A stretch of DNA of 64,000 nucleotides from assembly GCA_000024525.1 (NCBI GenBank), contig CP001769.1, forward strand, positions 5,427,001-5,491,000, in the 5' to 3' direction. The position numbers and the translations under genes are program-made. This DNA is from Spirosoma linguale DSM 74 (GTDB lineage Bacteria > Bacteroidota > Bacteroidia > Cytophagales > Spirosomataceae). Below, in pieces: positions 44,372 through 51,668 of the stretch (its first letter is position 1; every line of letters begins with the position of its first letter). Under the pieces are notes generated by a model, which ran no database searches, was not told the DNA's origin, and saw only the letters and a program-made list of their open reading frames with translations.

Positions 44372-46774
44372 TACCTCTGCCCCCGCACCGGGGCCTTTGA
44401 TCACTAAGGGCCGGTCTTTATACCGCTCCGTAGTGAACGAAACAATGTTGTCAGCACCGGTTAGCTGATAGAATGGATGCTCCGTATTAACTGGCCGCAG
44501 GCCAATCGTGGCTTTGTTGTTCTCGAAACTGGCGACAAACCGTAGCTTTTCGCCCTTCGTTTCGGCTTCGGCAAGCAGATTTTCGAAGTAGTTGTTATTG
44601 CGCTCCAGTTCCTCGAAGAAAGCCGGGATTGTAGGAGCCGCCAGGCAGGATTCGGGCAGCAGAGTTTCAATGGTCACGTCTTCCGGCTCCAGCGCAAAAC
44701 CGGCCTCGCGGGCCAGGATCAGGATTTTACGGGCTACGTCCAGGCCGCTCAGATCGTCGCGCGGGTCGGGTTCGGTGTAGCCTTTCTCTTTGGCCTCGCG
44801 CACCACGTCGGCGAAAGAAATGCCGGGGCGGAAGGTGTTGAAGATGAACGACAGCGTACCGGAGAGGATGGCTTCTATTTTCAGGAAACGGTCGCCCGCC
44901 GTCATCAGCCCCTGCACGGTATTGATGATGGGCAGACCGGCCCCTACGTTGGTTTCGTACAGAAATTTGACACCCCGATTCAGGGCCGTCCGCTGCAACC
45001 GGCGGTACTCGCTGTACGGACCGGAATTGGCTACTTTGTTTGGCGTTACGACCGAGATATTGGCGTCCAGCAGCGACTCGTAAAACTGCACAATGTCTTT
45101 GTCGGAGGTGCAGTCGATGAATACCGAGTTGGGCAGGTTATAATCTTTAATCTTCTCGACAAAAGCCGGTAAGGATGTAGTCACACCATCGGTTAGCAGC
45201 CGTTCGCGCCAGCCGTCCAGCGAGATACCTTTGGGGTCGAGCACCATCTTTTTTGTGTTGGTCATACCCACCACGCACACCTTCAGTAGTTTCTCCGACC
45301 GCAGGTATTCCGACTGGTTATAAATTTGCTGCAGCAGCGTTTTTCCGATCAGGCCCGTACCCACCAGATACAGGTTCAGCACGCGGGCTTCGGACTGAAA
45401 GAAGATGTTGTGCAACGAGTTAAGGGCTTTGGACAGGTTATTCTTGTTAATAACCACCGAGATATTAATCTCTGACGACCCCTGCGCTACGGCCACAATG
45501 TTGACCCCGTTTTTACCAAGAACGGAGAATAGCTTCCCGGCAATACCGGAACTTTTCTTCATCCCCTCCCCCACCGTAGCAATGACCGACAGATCGCGCT
45601 CGATGGCGATGCTGTCAATATGCCCGTGGGCGATTTCGGTGGCGAACTCCTCATCCAGAATATTCTTGACGTTCTCGGCCCCGCGCGGGTCGATGGCGAA
45701 GCAGATGGAGTGCTCTGACGAGGCCTGTGAGATTAGAATAACGCTGATTTTATGAGCCGCTAGCACGCCGAACAATTTGGCCGACACACCCGCGACACCG
45801 ATCATGCCCGAGCCCTGCACGTTCACCAATGCAATATCGTCAATGCTCGAAATACCCGTTATGGTGTACTGACGACGTTCGGCGGTGCGGCTCACCACGG
45901 TACCGGCATGGGTCGGGTTGAAGGTGTTGAGCACCCGCACCGGAATGTTGCGGGCGAAAGCCGGTTGCAGACTCGGCGGGTAAATCACCTTCGCACCAAA
46001 GTGCGACAGTTCCATCGCTTCGGCGTAGGTGATGGTTGGGATATTGAAGGCATTCGGCACCTTGCGCGGGTCGGCCGTCATCATGCCGTCGACATCGGTC
46101 CAGATGTCGATCACCTCAGCGTTCAGGGCTGCACCCAGAATGGAAGCCGTATAATCGGACCCGCCCCGACCGAGGGTTGTCGTTTCATTTTTTTCCGTCG
46201 AGCCGATAAAGCCCGTAACCAGTTGCAAATCCGATGTTTTGGCAAAATGCTCCTGAACAAGCTGGTTCGTCAGCGTGTAGTTTACTTCGGCTTGTCCGAA
46301 TTGAGCATCCGTTTTAATGATTTTGCGGGCGTCGCAGAACTGAGCCGGAATGCCCCGGCTTTTTACACACTCGGTAATGATCGTTGTAGACAGCCGTTCG
46401 CCGAAACTAGTAATGAGGTCGTGCGTCCGCAGCGAAAGCTCACGGATGAGCGAAACACCCCGCAGCAGATCCTCCAGCTCGTTGATTATTCCCCGAACGT
46501 GCGCAAACACTTTGCTCTGTTCTTTAATGGGAATCAGGGCTTTTATGACGTTAAAATGGCGGTCTTCAATCCGGCGAACCAGTTCCATATAATCCGTCTC
46601 ACCGGTTGTGGCCATCCGCCCAATCTCGATAAGCTGGTTGGTGATGCCCCCCATCGCCGAAAACACGACCGCTATCTGGTCGCCGTTCTGCCGATGATTT
46701 TCAATGATCTGGATAACCTGTTTGATACTGTCTACGGACCCAACCGAGGTGCCGCCAAATTTAAGAACCTGCAT
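44318..46774 (-). CDS. thrA: bifunctional aspartokinase/homoserine dehydrogenase
   Basis: The 818-aa enzyme catalyses the first and third steps from aspartate to threonine, methionine and related amino acids. Order: aspartokinase (MQVLKFGGTSVGSVDSIK at the start, FGERLSTTI, GRGGSDYTA), tandem ACT regulatory domains around 310-460 (INISVVINKNN near the end), then homoserine dehydrogenase with NAD loop LVGTGLIGKTLLQQI, CTSDKDIVQFYE and NVGAGLPIINTVQGL. thrB and thrC do not follow; the toxin-antitoxin pair does. A -7 box 134 bp upstream leaves a long leader, so attenuation is possible but no leader peptide was recognised. Confidence 0.95.
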   Translation of the reverse strand: MQVLKFGGTSVGSVDSIKQVIQIIENHRQNGDQIAVVFSAMGGITNQLIEIGRMATTGETDYMELVRRIEDRHFNVIKALIPIKEQSKVFAHVRGIINELEDLLRGVSLIRELSLRTHDLITSFGERLSTTIITECVKSRGIPAQFCDARKIIKTDAQFGQAEVNYTLTNQLVQEHFAKTSDLQLVTGFIGSTEKNETTTLGRGGSDYTASILGAALNAEVIDIWTDVDGMMTADPRKVPNAFNIPTITYAEAMELSHFGAKVIYPPSLQPAFARNIPVRVLNTFNPTHAGTVVSRTAERRQYTITGISSIDDIALVNVQGSGMIGVAGVSAKLFGVLAAHKISVILISQASSEHSICFAIDPRGAENVKNILDEEFATEIAHGHIDSIAIERDLSVIATVGEGMKKSSGIAGKLFSVLGKNGVNIVAVAQGSSEINISVVINKNNLSKALNSLHNIFFQSEARVLNLYLVGTGLIGKTLLQQIYNQSEYLRSEKLLKVCVVGMTNTKKMVLDPKGISLDGWRERLLTDGVTTSLPAFVEKIKDYNLPNSVFIDCTSDKDIVQFYESLLDANISVVTPNKVANSGPYSEYRRLQRTALNRGVKFLYETNVGAGLPIINTVQGLMTAGDRFLKIEAILSGTLSFIFNTFRPGISFADVVREAKEKGYTEPDPRDDLSGLDVARKILILAREAGFALEPEDVTIETLLPESCLAAPTIPAFFEELERNNNYFENLLAEAETKGEKLRFVASFENNKATIGLRPVNTEHPFYQLTGADNIVSFTTERYKDRPLVIKGPGAGAEVTASGVFADVVSIGSYLA

Positions 46775-46907
46775 TTGTACTGGTGAATGAGTGAAAGAGC
46801 GAATGACCGGGCTGGCGTTCCGGCGAAAGAGCGGCTCATCAATAAAGGTGACTACTTTATTTACGAAACTTAATCAGGAAGCCGTTGATGATGGTGGTAT
46901 TATAAAG

Positions 46908-46915
46908 CAAAGATA
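46908..46915 (-). promoter_or_regulatory. -7 promoter element for thrA
   Basis: TATCTTTG on the minus strand matches TAnnTTTG. It predicts a ~125-nt leader before ATG 46774. The -33 part is not clear. Confidence 0.4.
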
Positions 46916-46952
46916 ATACGGTGCGCTCATTTCCGGGCTTCTGCCAACAGAA

Positions 46953-46976
46953 AAGGCACCCCGCAAGGAGTGCCTT
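46953..46976. terminator. hairpin between DUF4126 gene and thrA
   Basis: AAGGCAC/GTGCCTT with additional C/G pairs around a GCAA tetraloop, 26 bp after the DUF4126 stop codon. On the minus strand TTTTCTG follows. A terminator is likely. Confidence 0.7.
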
Positions 46977-47001
46977 CCCGGTACTAAACGTCTTTCTGCA
47001 A

Positions 47002-47496
47002 TTACAATGCCGTACGAAACGACTTGTTTTCGTTAATCGTCAGTAACCCCAACCCGATGGTCAGGGCATCTTCGGCCAGCGCAACGACGGGATCGGGCAG
47101 GTCTTTTTCGTGCGTCAGCCAGTGGCGCAGATGAAAAAAGGCAAACGAACCAACAGCCGCGCCCACAACGCCTAAAATAGCGCCATACGCTACCGGTTGT
47201 CCGTCGGCCTCGGCCAGAGCCGCACCCGACGCAGCCCCGGAAATTAACCGAACAGGCAGCTGAGCCGCCGAAATACGGTCGGGCGCGTTCGGAACTTTGT
47301 CGCCAATCAGCTCTCCACCCGCCAGTAAGGCCAGCGTTGTTGCGGTTTTGGAAGAGGTCAGAAAACTGAACGTTGAGTCTGACAAGGGATTGTGAGTTTC
47401 GTGAGACAGTTTATGGCTCACAAAAGCGGGTGCCGACATAGCCCGCATACCGGCTACGATGCCTATTTGAAAGGCACTCAAATAAGTTTGATTCAT
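47002..47496 (-). CDS. DUF4126 family membrane protein
   Basis: From ATG 47496 (MNQTYLSAFQIGIVAGMRAM) the product is 164 aa with GMRAMSAPAFVSHKLS near the start, a DUF4126 feature, and several Ala/Gly-rich membrane segments. ATG 47502 is an equal choice; the frame is open to 47559. The function is unknown. Confidence 0.75.
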   Translation of the reverse strand: MNQTYLSAFQIGIVAGMRAMSAPAFVSHKLSHETHNPLSDSTFSFLTSSKTATTLALLAGGELIGDKVPNAPDRISAAQLPVRLISGAASGAALAEADGQPVAYGAILGVVGAAVGSFAFFHLRHWLTHEKDLPDPVVALAEDALTIGLGLLTINENKSFRTAL

Positions 47497-48045
47497 GGTC
47501 ATTTGTCGTTGAGTATAGGAGTCAGAACCCGAATACCCGGCCTTTGTTTGTAAGGTCACTTTTTACGACATATGCCCTTGAATAGGTAAGTCCCCATACC
47601 CGCACAAAACTACCCGTATAGTAAATATCTTAACCCACCAGCACGAGTTCATCGTCCTAATCAGCAACACAACAGATTCAAAAAGCCACGTGGCATGCCC
47701 TGAAAACAGGGTGTGAAACAGGCATCGGAGAAACTTTACGTTGACAAAAAAACACTTTGCTTACTCATTTGGTTAAGATGCTAACTTAATTGTAAGAATT
47801 AAATAGAAGACTGGCTACCTTCTATTTAGCAAGAATTAAGTGCATGGGTAACTACAGATATGTCAGCAAATTGGGTAGTTAAGTCGATCGATTTTTTCTG
47901 TGTACGGGAATTTGTCTGATGAATAACGATGCGTCTTTTTTTTGAACGAGATGAAATCCAACAAAGCCAGGACACCGTAAATGTTTTCGAACCGTCTGAT
48001 AAGCCTGCGGTTATGTTGTTACTACACTTAATTTATTACGACGTT
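47497..48045. other. 549-bp gap without a supported gene
   Basis: AT-rich sequence between the divergent DUF4126 and ferritin-like genes. The only clear structure is a hairpin with a 10-bp stem (TAAATAGAAG/CTTCTATTTA, 47800-47828) next to two copies of AAGAATTAA. The ferritin frame is open back to 47929 but the extra residues do not look like a signal. No exact TAnnTTTG promoter was found. Confidence 0.6.
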
Positions 48046-48765
48046 ATGAATAAGCAACAGAATGAAACTGGCCTGACCATGTTACCCGGCCAGTTGGAGC
48101 CGGTTCGAGTAGGTCGCCGGTTGTTTCTTCGCTACGCGGGTGCTTTTGCCGCAGGAGGAGCCATCCTGGCATCCTGCAAGGAGGGCGAAGAAAACCCTAC
48201 TACCGTAATGGCCCCCGTTGACCTCGGCACTGGTGACGTTGGCATCCTGAACTATGCCTTTGCCCTTGAGCAACTCGAAGCCGCTTTTTATACTCAGGTC
48301 ATTGCCAGTCCCTTCACAGGCATGACTGATGCCGAAAAAGCCATTCTAACGGATATTCGCGACCACGAAATCATTCACCGCGAATTTTTCAAAGCTGCCA
48401 TTCCGGCTGCCAACCGCATTGGTGATCTGGTACCTAATTTCAGTAGCATCAACTTCAGCGACCGGGCCAGCGTTCTTGGCACTGCCAAAGCGTTTGAAGA
48501 TCTGGGTGTAGCCGCTTATAATGGTGCTGGCACATTGATTACAGACGTGAATTACCTGGCGCTGGCCGGTAAGATTGTATCGGTAGAAGCCCGTCATGCA
48601 GCGGCCATTCGTGATCTGCTGAATCCGAAATCAGCTGATTTTGCCGGTGATGATGTGGTATCGCCTACTACCGGTCTGGATGCGGCCACCCCGCCTTCTG
48701 CGGTGTTGCCAATTGCCCAGAAGTATGTAAGAACACCGATCACAGCCACCAATCTACCCAAGTAA
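48046..48765 (+). CDS. ferritin-like domain lipoprotein with Tat-type signal
   Basis: From ATG 48046 (MNKQQNETGLTMLPGQ) the product is 239 aa. The signal has GRRLFLRYAGAFAAGG followed by lipobox LASC, so it looks like a Tat-exported lipoprotein. The mature part is a four-helix ferritin-like domain with Glu/His positions in YAFALEQLEAAFYTQ, RDHEIIHREFF and SVEARHAAAIRDLL. These could bind a di-metal centre. The next gene, 15 bp away, encodes a paralogue. Function unknown; stress or metal handling is a guess. Confidence 0.82.
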   Translation: MNKQQNETGLTMLPGQLEPVRVGRRLFLRYAGAFAAGGAILASCKEGEENPTTVMAPVDLGTGDVGILNYAFALEQLEAAFYTQVIASPFTGMTDAEKAILTDIRDHEIIHREFFKAAIPAANRIGDLVPNFSSINFSDRASVLGTAKAFEDLGVAAYNGAGTLITDVNYLALAGKIVSVEARHAAAIRDLLNPKSADFAGDDVVSPTTGLDAATPPSAVLPIAQKYVRTPITATNLPK

Positions 48766-48780
48766 ACCACACGCAACGCT

Positions 48781-49524
48781 ATGAACTTATTCAAGTTATT
48801 ATCCGATATAGAAAAAGCAGACCCCGAAGTTAGCGAGCGTTTTAGCTTCTATTCGCGCCGGAATCTGCTCAAATTTGGTTCAAACCTGCTGGCTGCCGGT
48901 ATTCCCACGGTAGTAGCTGCCAGCCTGAACCAGGCCTTTGCTCAGACGACGAGCGCTCCTTCACAGGCCGCTATCGACACGGCGAATTTTGCCCTCACGC
49001 TTGAGTACCTGGAAGATGAGTTTTACCGTACGGGTCTGGCTACGGCGGGGCTTGTTCCAGCCAGTGATCTGGCCGTTATCAACCAGATCAGCAAACACGA
49101 AACGGCGCACGTTAACTTGCTGAAAACCGCGTTAGGCGCGGCTGCTATTGCCAAGCCAACGTTCAAGTTTCCGGCCGGTACGTTCTCGACTTACGCTACA
49201 TTCCTGGCCACAGCACGGGCGTTGGAAGATACGGGCGTTCAGGCTTACAAAGGACAGGTAGGAACACTGGTCAACGACAAACTCATTTTACAGACTGCCC
49301 TGCAAATTCATTCGGTAGAAGCGCGCCATGCCTCAGAGGTTCGCCGGATGATGGGCATGAAAGGCTGGGTTTCCGACCCAACCCAAACGACGTTTACGCA
49401 GGCAGGTGTGAGCCTGAAAACGCTGCCGAACGTGACTGGCATAACTGACGACAATTTCCGTGGTGCTTTCGATGAGCCCCTGACCAAACAGCAGGTCATG
49501 GCCATTGCCGCATCGTTCTTATAA
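48781..49524 (+). CDS. ferritin-like domain protein with Tat signal
   Basis: The 247-aa product has a Tat signal with SRRNLLKFGSNLLAAG and a likely cleavage after QAFAQ. The ferritin-like domain shows FALTLEYLEDEFYRTGL, SKHETAHVNLLKTAL and HSVEARHASEVRRM, in the same order as its upstream paralogue. The first ~20 residues before the twin Arg are unusually long and charged. The pair is co-transcribed and closed by a terminator. Confidence 0.83.
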   Translation: MNLFKLLSDIEKADPEVSERFSFYSRRNLLKFGSNLLAAGIPTVVAASLNQAFAQTTSAPSQAAIDTANFALTLEYLEDEFYRTGLATAGLVPASDLAVINQISKHETAHVNLLKTALGAAAIAKPTFKFPAGTFSTYATFLATARALEDTGVQAYKGQVGTLVNDKLILQTALQIHSVEARHASEVRRMMGMKGWVSDPTQTTFTQAGVSLKTLPNVTGITDDNFRGAFDEPLTKQQVMAIAASFL

Positions 49525-49569
49525 AAAAGCATTAAGTATAGGGAGGCCGGGAAACCGGCGAGGGTGGCG

Positions 49570-49605
49570 AAAGGTATCGGAGGTTTTCTCTGATACCTTT
49601 TTTTT
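49570..49605 (+). terminator. terminator after the ferritin-like pair
   Basis: AAAGGTATC/GATACCTTT with an inner GAG/CTC stem and a long T-run. Confidence 0.9.
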
Positions 49606-49671
49606 GTCCTTTTCCATCCGTCCGTTTTTTCGTTGCTTGCAGATAAATTCGCCCCTGATGGCGACCTCTGT

Positions 49672-51027
49672 ATGAAATTTGTTCGTGTTTTCCTGAAAGT
49701 CCTGTTGGGACTTGTTGTCTTTATCCTTCTTTTTCTGGCCGTAAGTCTGGCCCCGGTCGATGAGACGCCGTACCAGCAGATGCCCTATTATACTCACACA
49801 AAGGAACGTCTGGCCCAGCTTCCGGCTATTCCGGCGGCCACAACACCGCTCCGGGCTGGTTGGGCTAAGGCCAGCATCACGCCCCCCTACGCTACGCCCA
49901 CCGGCGGTTACGGTGCCCGGCGCGGTAAGCAATGGCACATTATCGCCGATTCCATTTTTGCCCGCGCCATCGTACTCGACAATGGCGGTACAAAAGCCGC
50001 ACTCATTGGTCTGGATTTGCTCATTACACCCCCAACGGTCGTCGAAGCGCTCAAAAAACGACTCCCCGAAGTGGGATTGCGGTGGGAGAATATTTATACG
50101 GGAGCTATTCACTCGCACAACAGCATTGGCGGCTGGGCACCAGGTATTGTTGGTCAGCTCATTGCGGGCGGGTATGATGAGAAACTGGTCGTTCGTATTA
50201 CTGACGGCATCATAAACGCCATTCGGGTGGCCCAGCAGAATATGGCCCCCGTACAGGTTGGCTTCGGCCAGGTCGATGCCAGCGACCATATTTACAACCG
50301 AATCGGTTTCTCCGGCCCCACCGGCCCGCTCGACGGGATGGTACACCTGCTTAAACTGAAGAAAGCAACGGGCGAATCGGCCCTGCTGTGTACCTTTTCC
50401 GGCCACGCCACTCTTTACGAAGATGACATGTGGAATTACCTCAGCCGCGATTACCCCGGCTCACTGGTCGACCGGCTGGAGAAAAAATCGGCCGACTTCG
50501 CCGTATTCATGGCTGGGGCCGTTGGCAGTACCGGCCCACAGGCGCGGGGCAAGACCGACTTTCAGGAAATCCGTAATTACGCGGGTGACCTGGCCCTGCG
50601 CATCGAGCGAACTGTTCCCCAAATCCAGACCACAACCGATAGTACGCTGGGGATTCTAACACTTCCTCTCGGTCTGCGCGAACCCCACCCCCGCGTTATT
50701 GGCAACTGGCGGGTGCGTCCGTGGCTTTTCTACGCCGTTTATGGCGATTACCCGTCCGACCTGAAAGCCCTGCGCATTGGCCAAACAGTTCTGTTGGGCA
50801 CCCCCTGCGATTACTCCGGCGAATTTGTGGCCGATTTCAAGCCCCTGGCGGCACAAAAAGGCGTTAACCTCATGATTACCAGCTTCGATGGTGGCTACAT
50901 TGGTTACGTAACCCCTGACAAATATTACAACCGGACCACCTACGAAACCCGCGACATGAACTGGTTCGGGCCGTATAACGGGGCCTATTTCGAGGAAATG
51001 ATGATGGGGTTGTTGAAAAAAATGTAG
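49672..51027 (+). CDS. neutral/alkaline ceramidase-like hydrolase
   Basis: From ATG 49672 the product is 451 aa with an N-terminal membrane anchor (VRVFLKVLLGLVVFILLFLA). It resembles the N-terminal catalytic domain of neutral ceramidases: RAGWAKASITPPYATPTGGYG, the zinc-ligand region AIHSHNSIGGWAPG and later CTFSGHATLYED. Ceramidases split ceramide into sphingosine and fatty acid; Bacteroidota make sphingolipids, so this may act on cell or host lipids. The C-terminal immunoglobulin-like domain of full ceramidases is missing. The stop codon TAG lies inside a REP palindrome. A TTG at 49633 is a less likely start. Confidence 0.83.
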   Translation: MKFVRVFLKVLLGLVVFILLFLAVSLAPVDETPYQQMPYYTHTKERLAQLPAIPAATTPLRAGWAKASITPPYATPTGGYGARRGKQWHIIADSIFARAIVLDNGGTKAALIGLDLLITPPTVVEALKKRLPEVGLRWENIYTGAIHSHNSIGGWAPGIVGQLIAGGYDEKLVVRITDGIINAIRVAQQNMAPVQVGFGQVDASDHIYNRIGFSGPTGPLDGMVHLLKLKKATGESALLCTFSGHATLYEDDMWNYLSRDYPGSLVDRLEKKSADFAVFMAGAVGSTGPQARGKTDFQEIRNYAGDLALRIERTVPQIQTTTDSTLGILTLPLGLREPHPRVIGNWRVRPWLFYAVYGDYPSDLKALRIGQTVLLGTPCDYSGEFVADFKPLAAQKGVNLMITSFDGGYIGYVTPDKYYNRTTYETRDMNWFGPYNGAYFEEMMMGLLKKM

Positions 51028-51051
51028 CGACAAGGCATGCCTTGTCGCTAC
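51024..51051. repeat. 28-bp REP palindrome at the ceramidase stop codon
   Basis: A loop-free perfect palindrome with core GACAAGGCATGCCTTGTC. It supplies the TAG stop of the upstream gene and lies 20 bp before the RAYT start. The same 18-bp core recurs in the RAYT gene at 51386-51403. Confidence 0.92.
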
Positions 51052-51071
51052 GATTCCCGATAATAAATCCT

Positions 51072-51664
51072 ATGGATCGATTCCAAAATAAATTCCGAAC
51101 TCAATCGACTCGGGCCGACTGGTGGGATTACGGCTGGGCGGGTGCCTATTTTATTACCATATGCACCGCTGAACGTCAGCATTTTTTTGGGGAAATCCAC
51201 GAGGGTAAATTACAGCTATCGAACATAGGGATTCTGGCCGATGTATTCTGGCACGAAATACGACGCCATGCCCAACAGGTCGAATTGGGGACGTTTGTGG
51301 TCATGCCAAATCATGTTCATGGGATTTTGATATTGAATGAACCAGGAAACATTGCCAATGATACGGGTAACGTCGGTAACGTAGAGACAAGGCATGCCTT
51401 GTCTCTACGTTACCACAACAACAACCAAAATCCCCCGGTGAACAACGATTTCAGAACCAGGGGAAGAATACAGTTTCGTCTATTATTGGATCGTATAAAT
51501 CGGCGGTTAGCAAACACGCCCATCGGTTAGGGTTCGATTTCGGGTGGCAGGCGCGTTTCCATGACCACATTATTCGGAATGATGCCGAATATCAACGTAT
51601 CAATGATTACATCGAATCAAATCCCGAAAATTGGGAAAAGGATAAATTTTATGACGCCCTCTAA
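51072..51664 (+). pseudogene. REP-associated Y1 transposase (RAYT), frameshifted
   Basis: RAYTs are single-copy relatives of IS200/IS605 transposases that act on REP palindromes. The first frame (51072 to ~51408) has AGAYFITICTAERQHFFG-like AYFITICTAERQHFFGE and the metal-binding HUH in MPNHVHG (residues 78-84). The rest of the family protein is found in another frame from ~51406: QGKNTVSSIIGSYKSAV, FGWQARFHDHIIRND, EYQRINDYIESNPENW, ending at TAA 51664. The frames change at a 40-bp palindrome, where ~5 extra bases (CGTTA) fit the shift. The first frame alone reads on to 51530 as a garbled tail. Confidence 0.88.
51375..51414. repeat. 40-bp perfect palindrome with REP core inside the RAYT gene
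   Basis: GGTAACGTAGAGACAAGGCA followed by its exact reverse complement. The central 18 bp, GACAAGGCATGCCTTGTC, equal the REP at 51024-51051. In the first frame it encodes VETRHALSL. It is the place where the reading frame breaks. Confidence 0.93.
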
Positions 51665-51668
51665 GATT

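Noticed and set aside
44318..46774. A threonine operon thrABC
   Set aside because: No thrB or thrC follows; the next genes are a toxin-antitoxin pair and the McrB-like ATPase.
49536..50406. Minus-strand frame opposite the ceramidase-like gene
   Set aside because: It is a shadow frame; the plus-strand protein has signal anchor and conserved His motifs.
51561..51668. Upstream extension of the GH9 gene
   Set aside because: These codons overlap the C-terminal frame of the RAYT remnant; the signal peptide starts at 51669.
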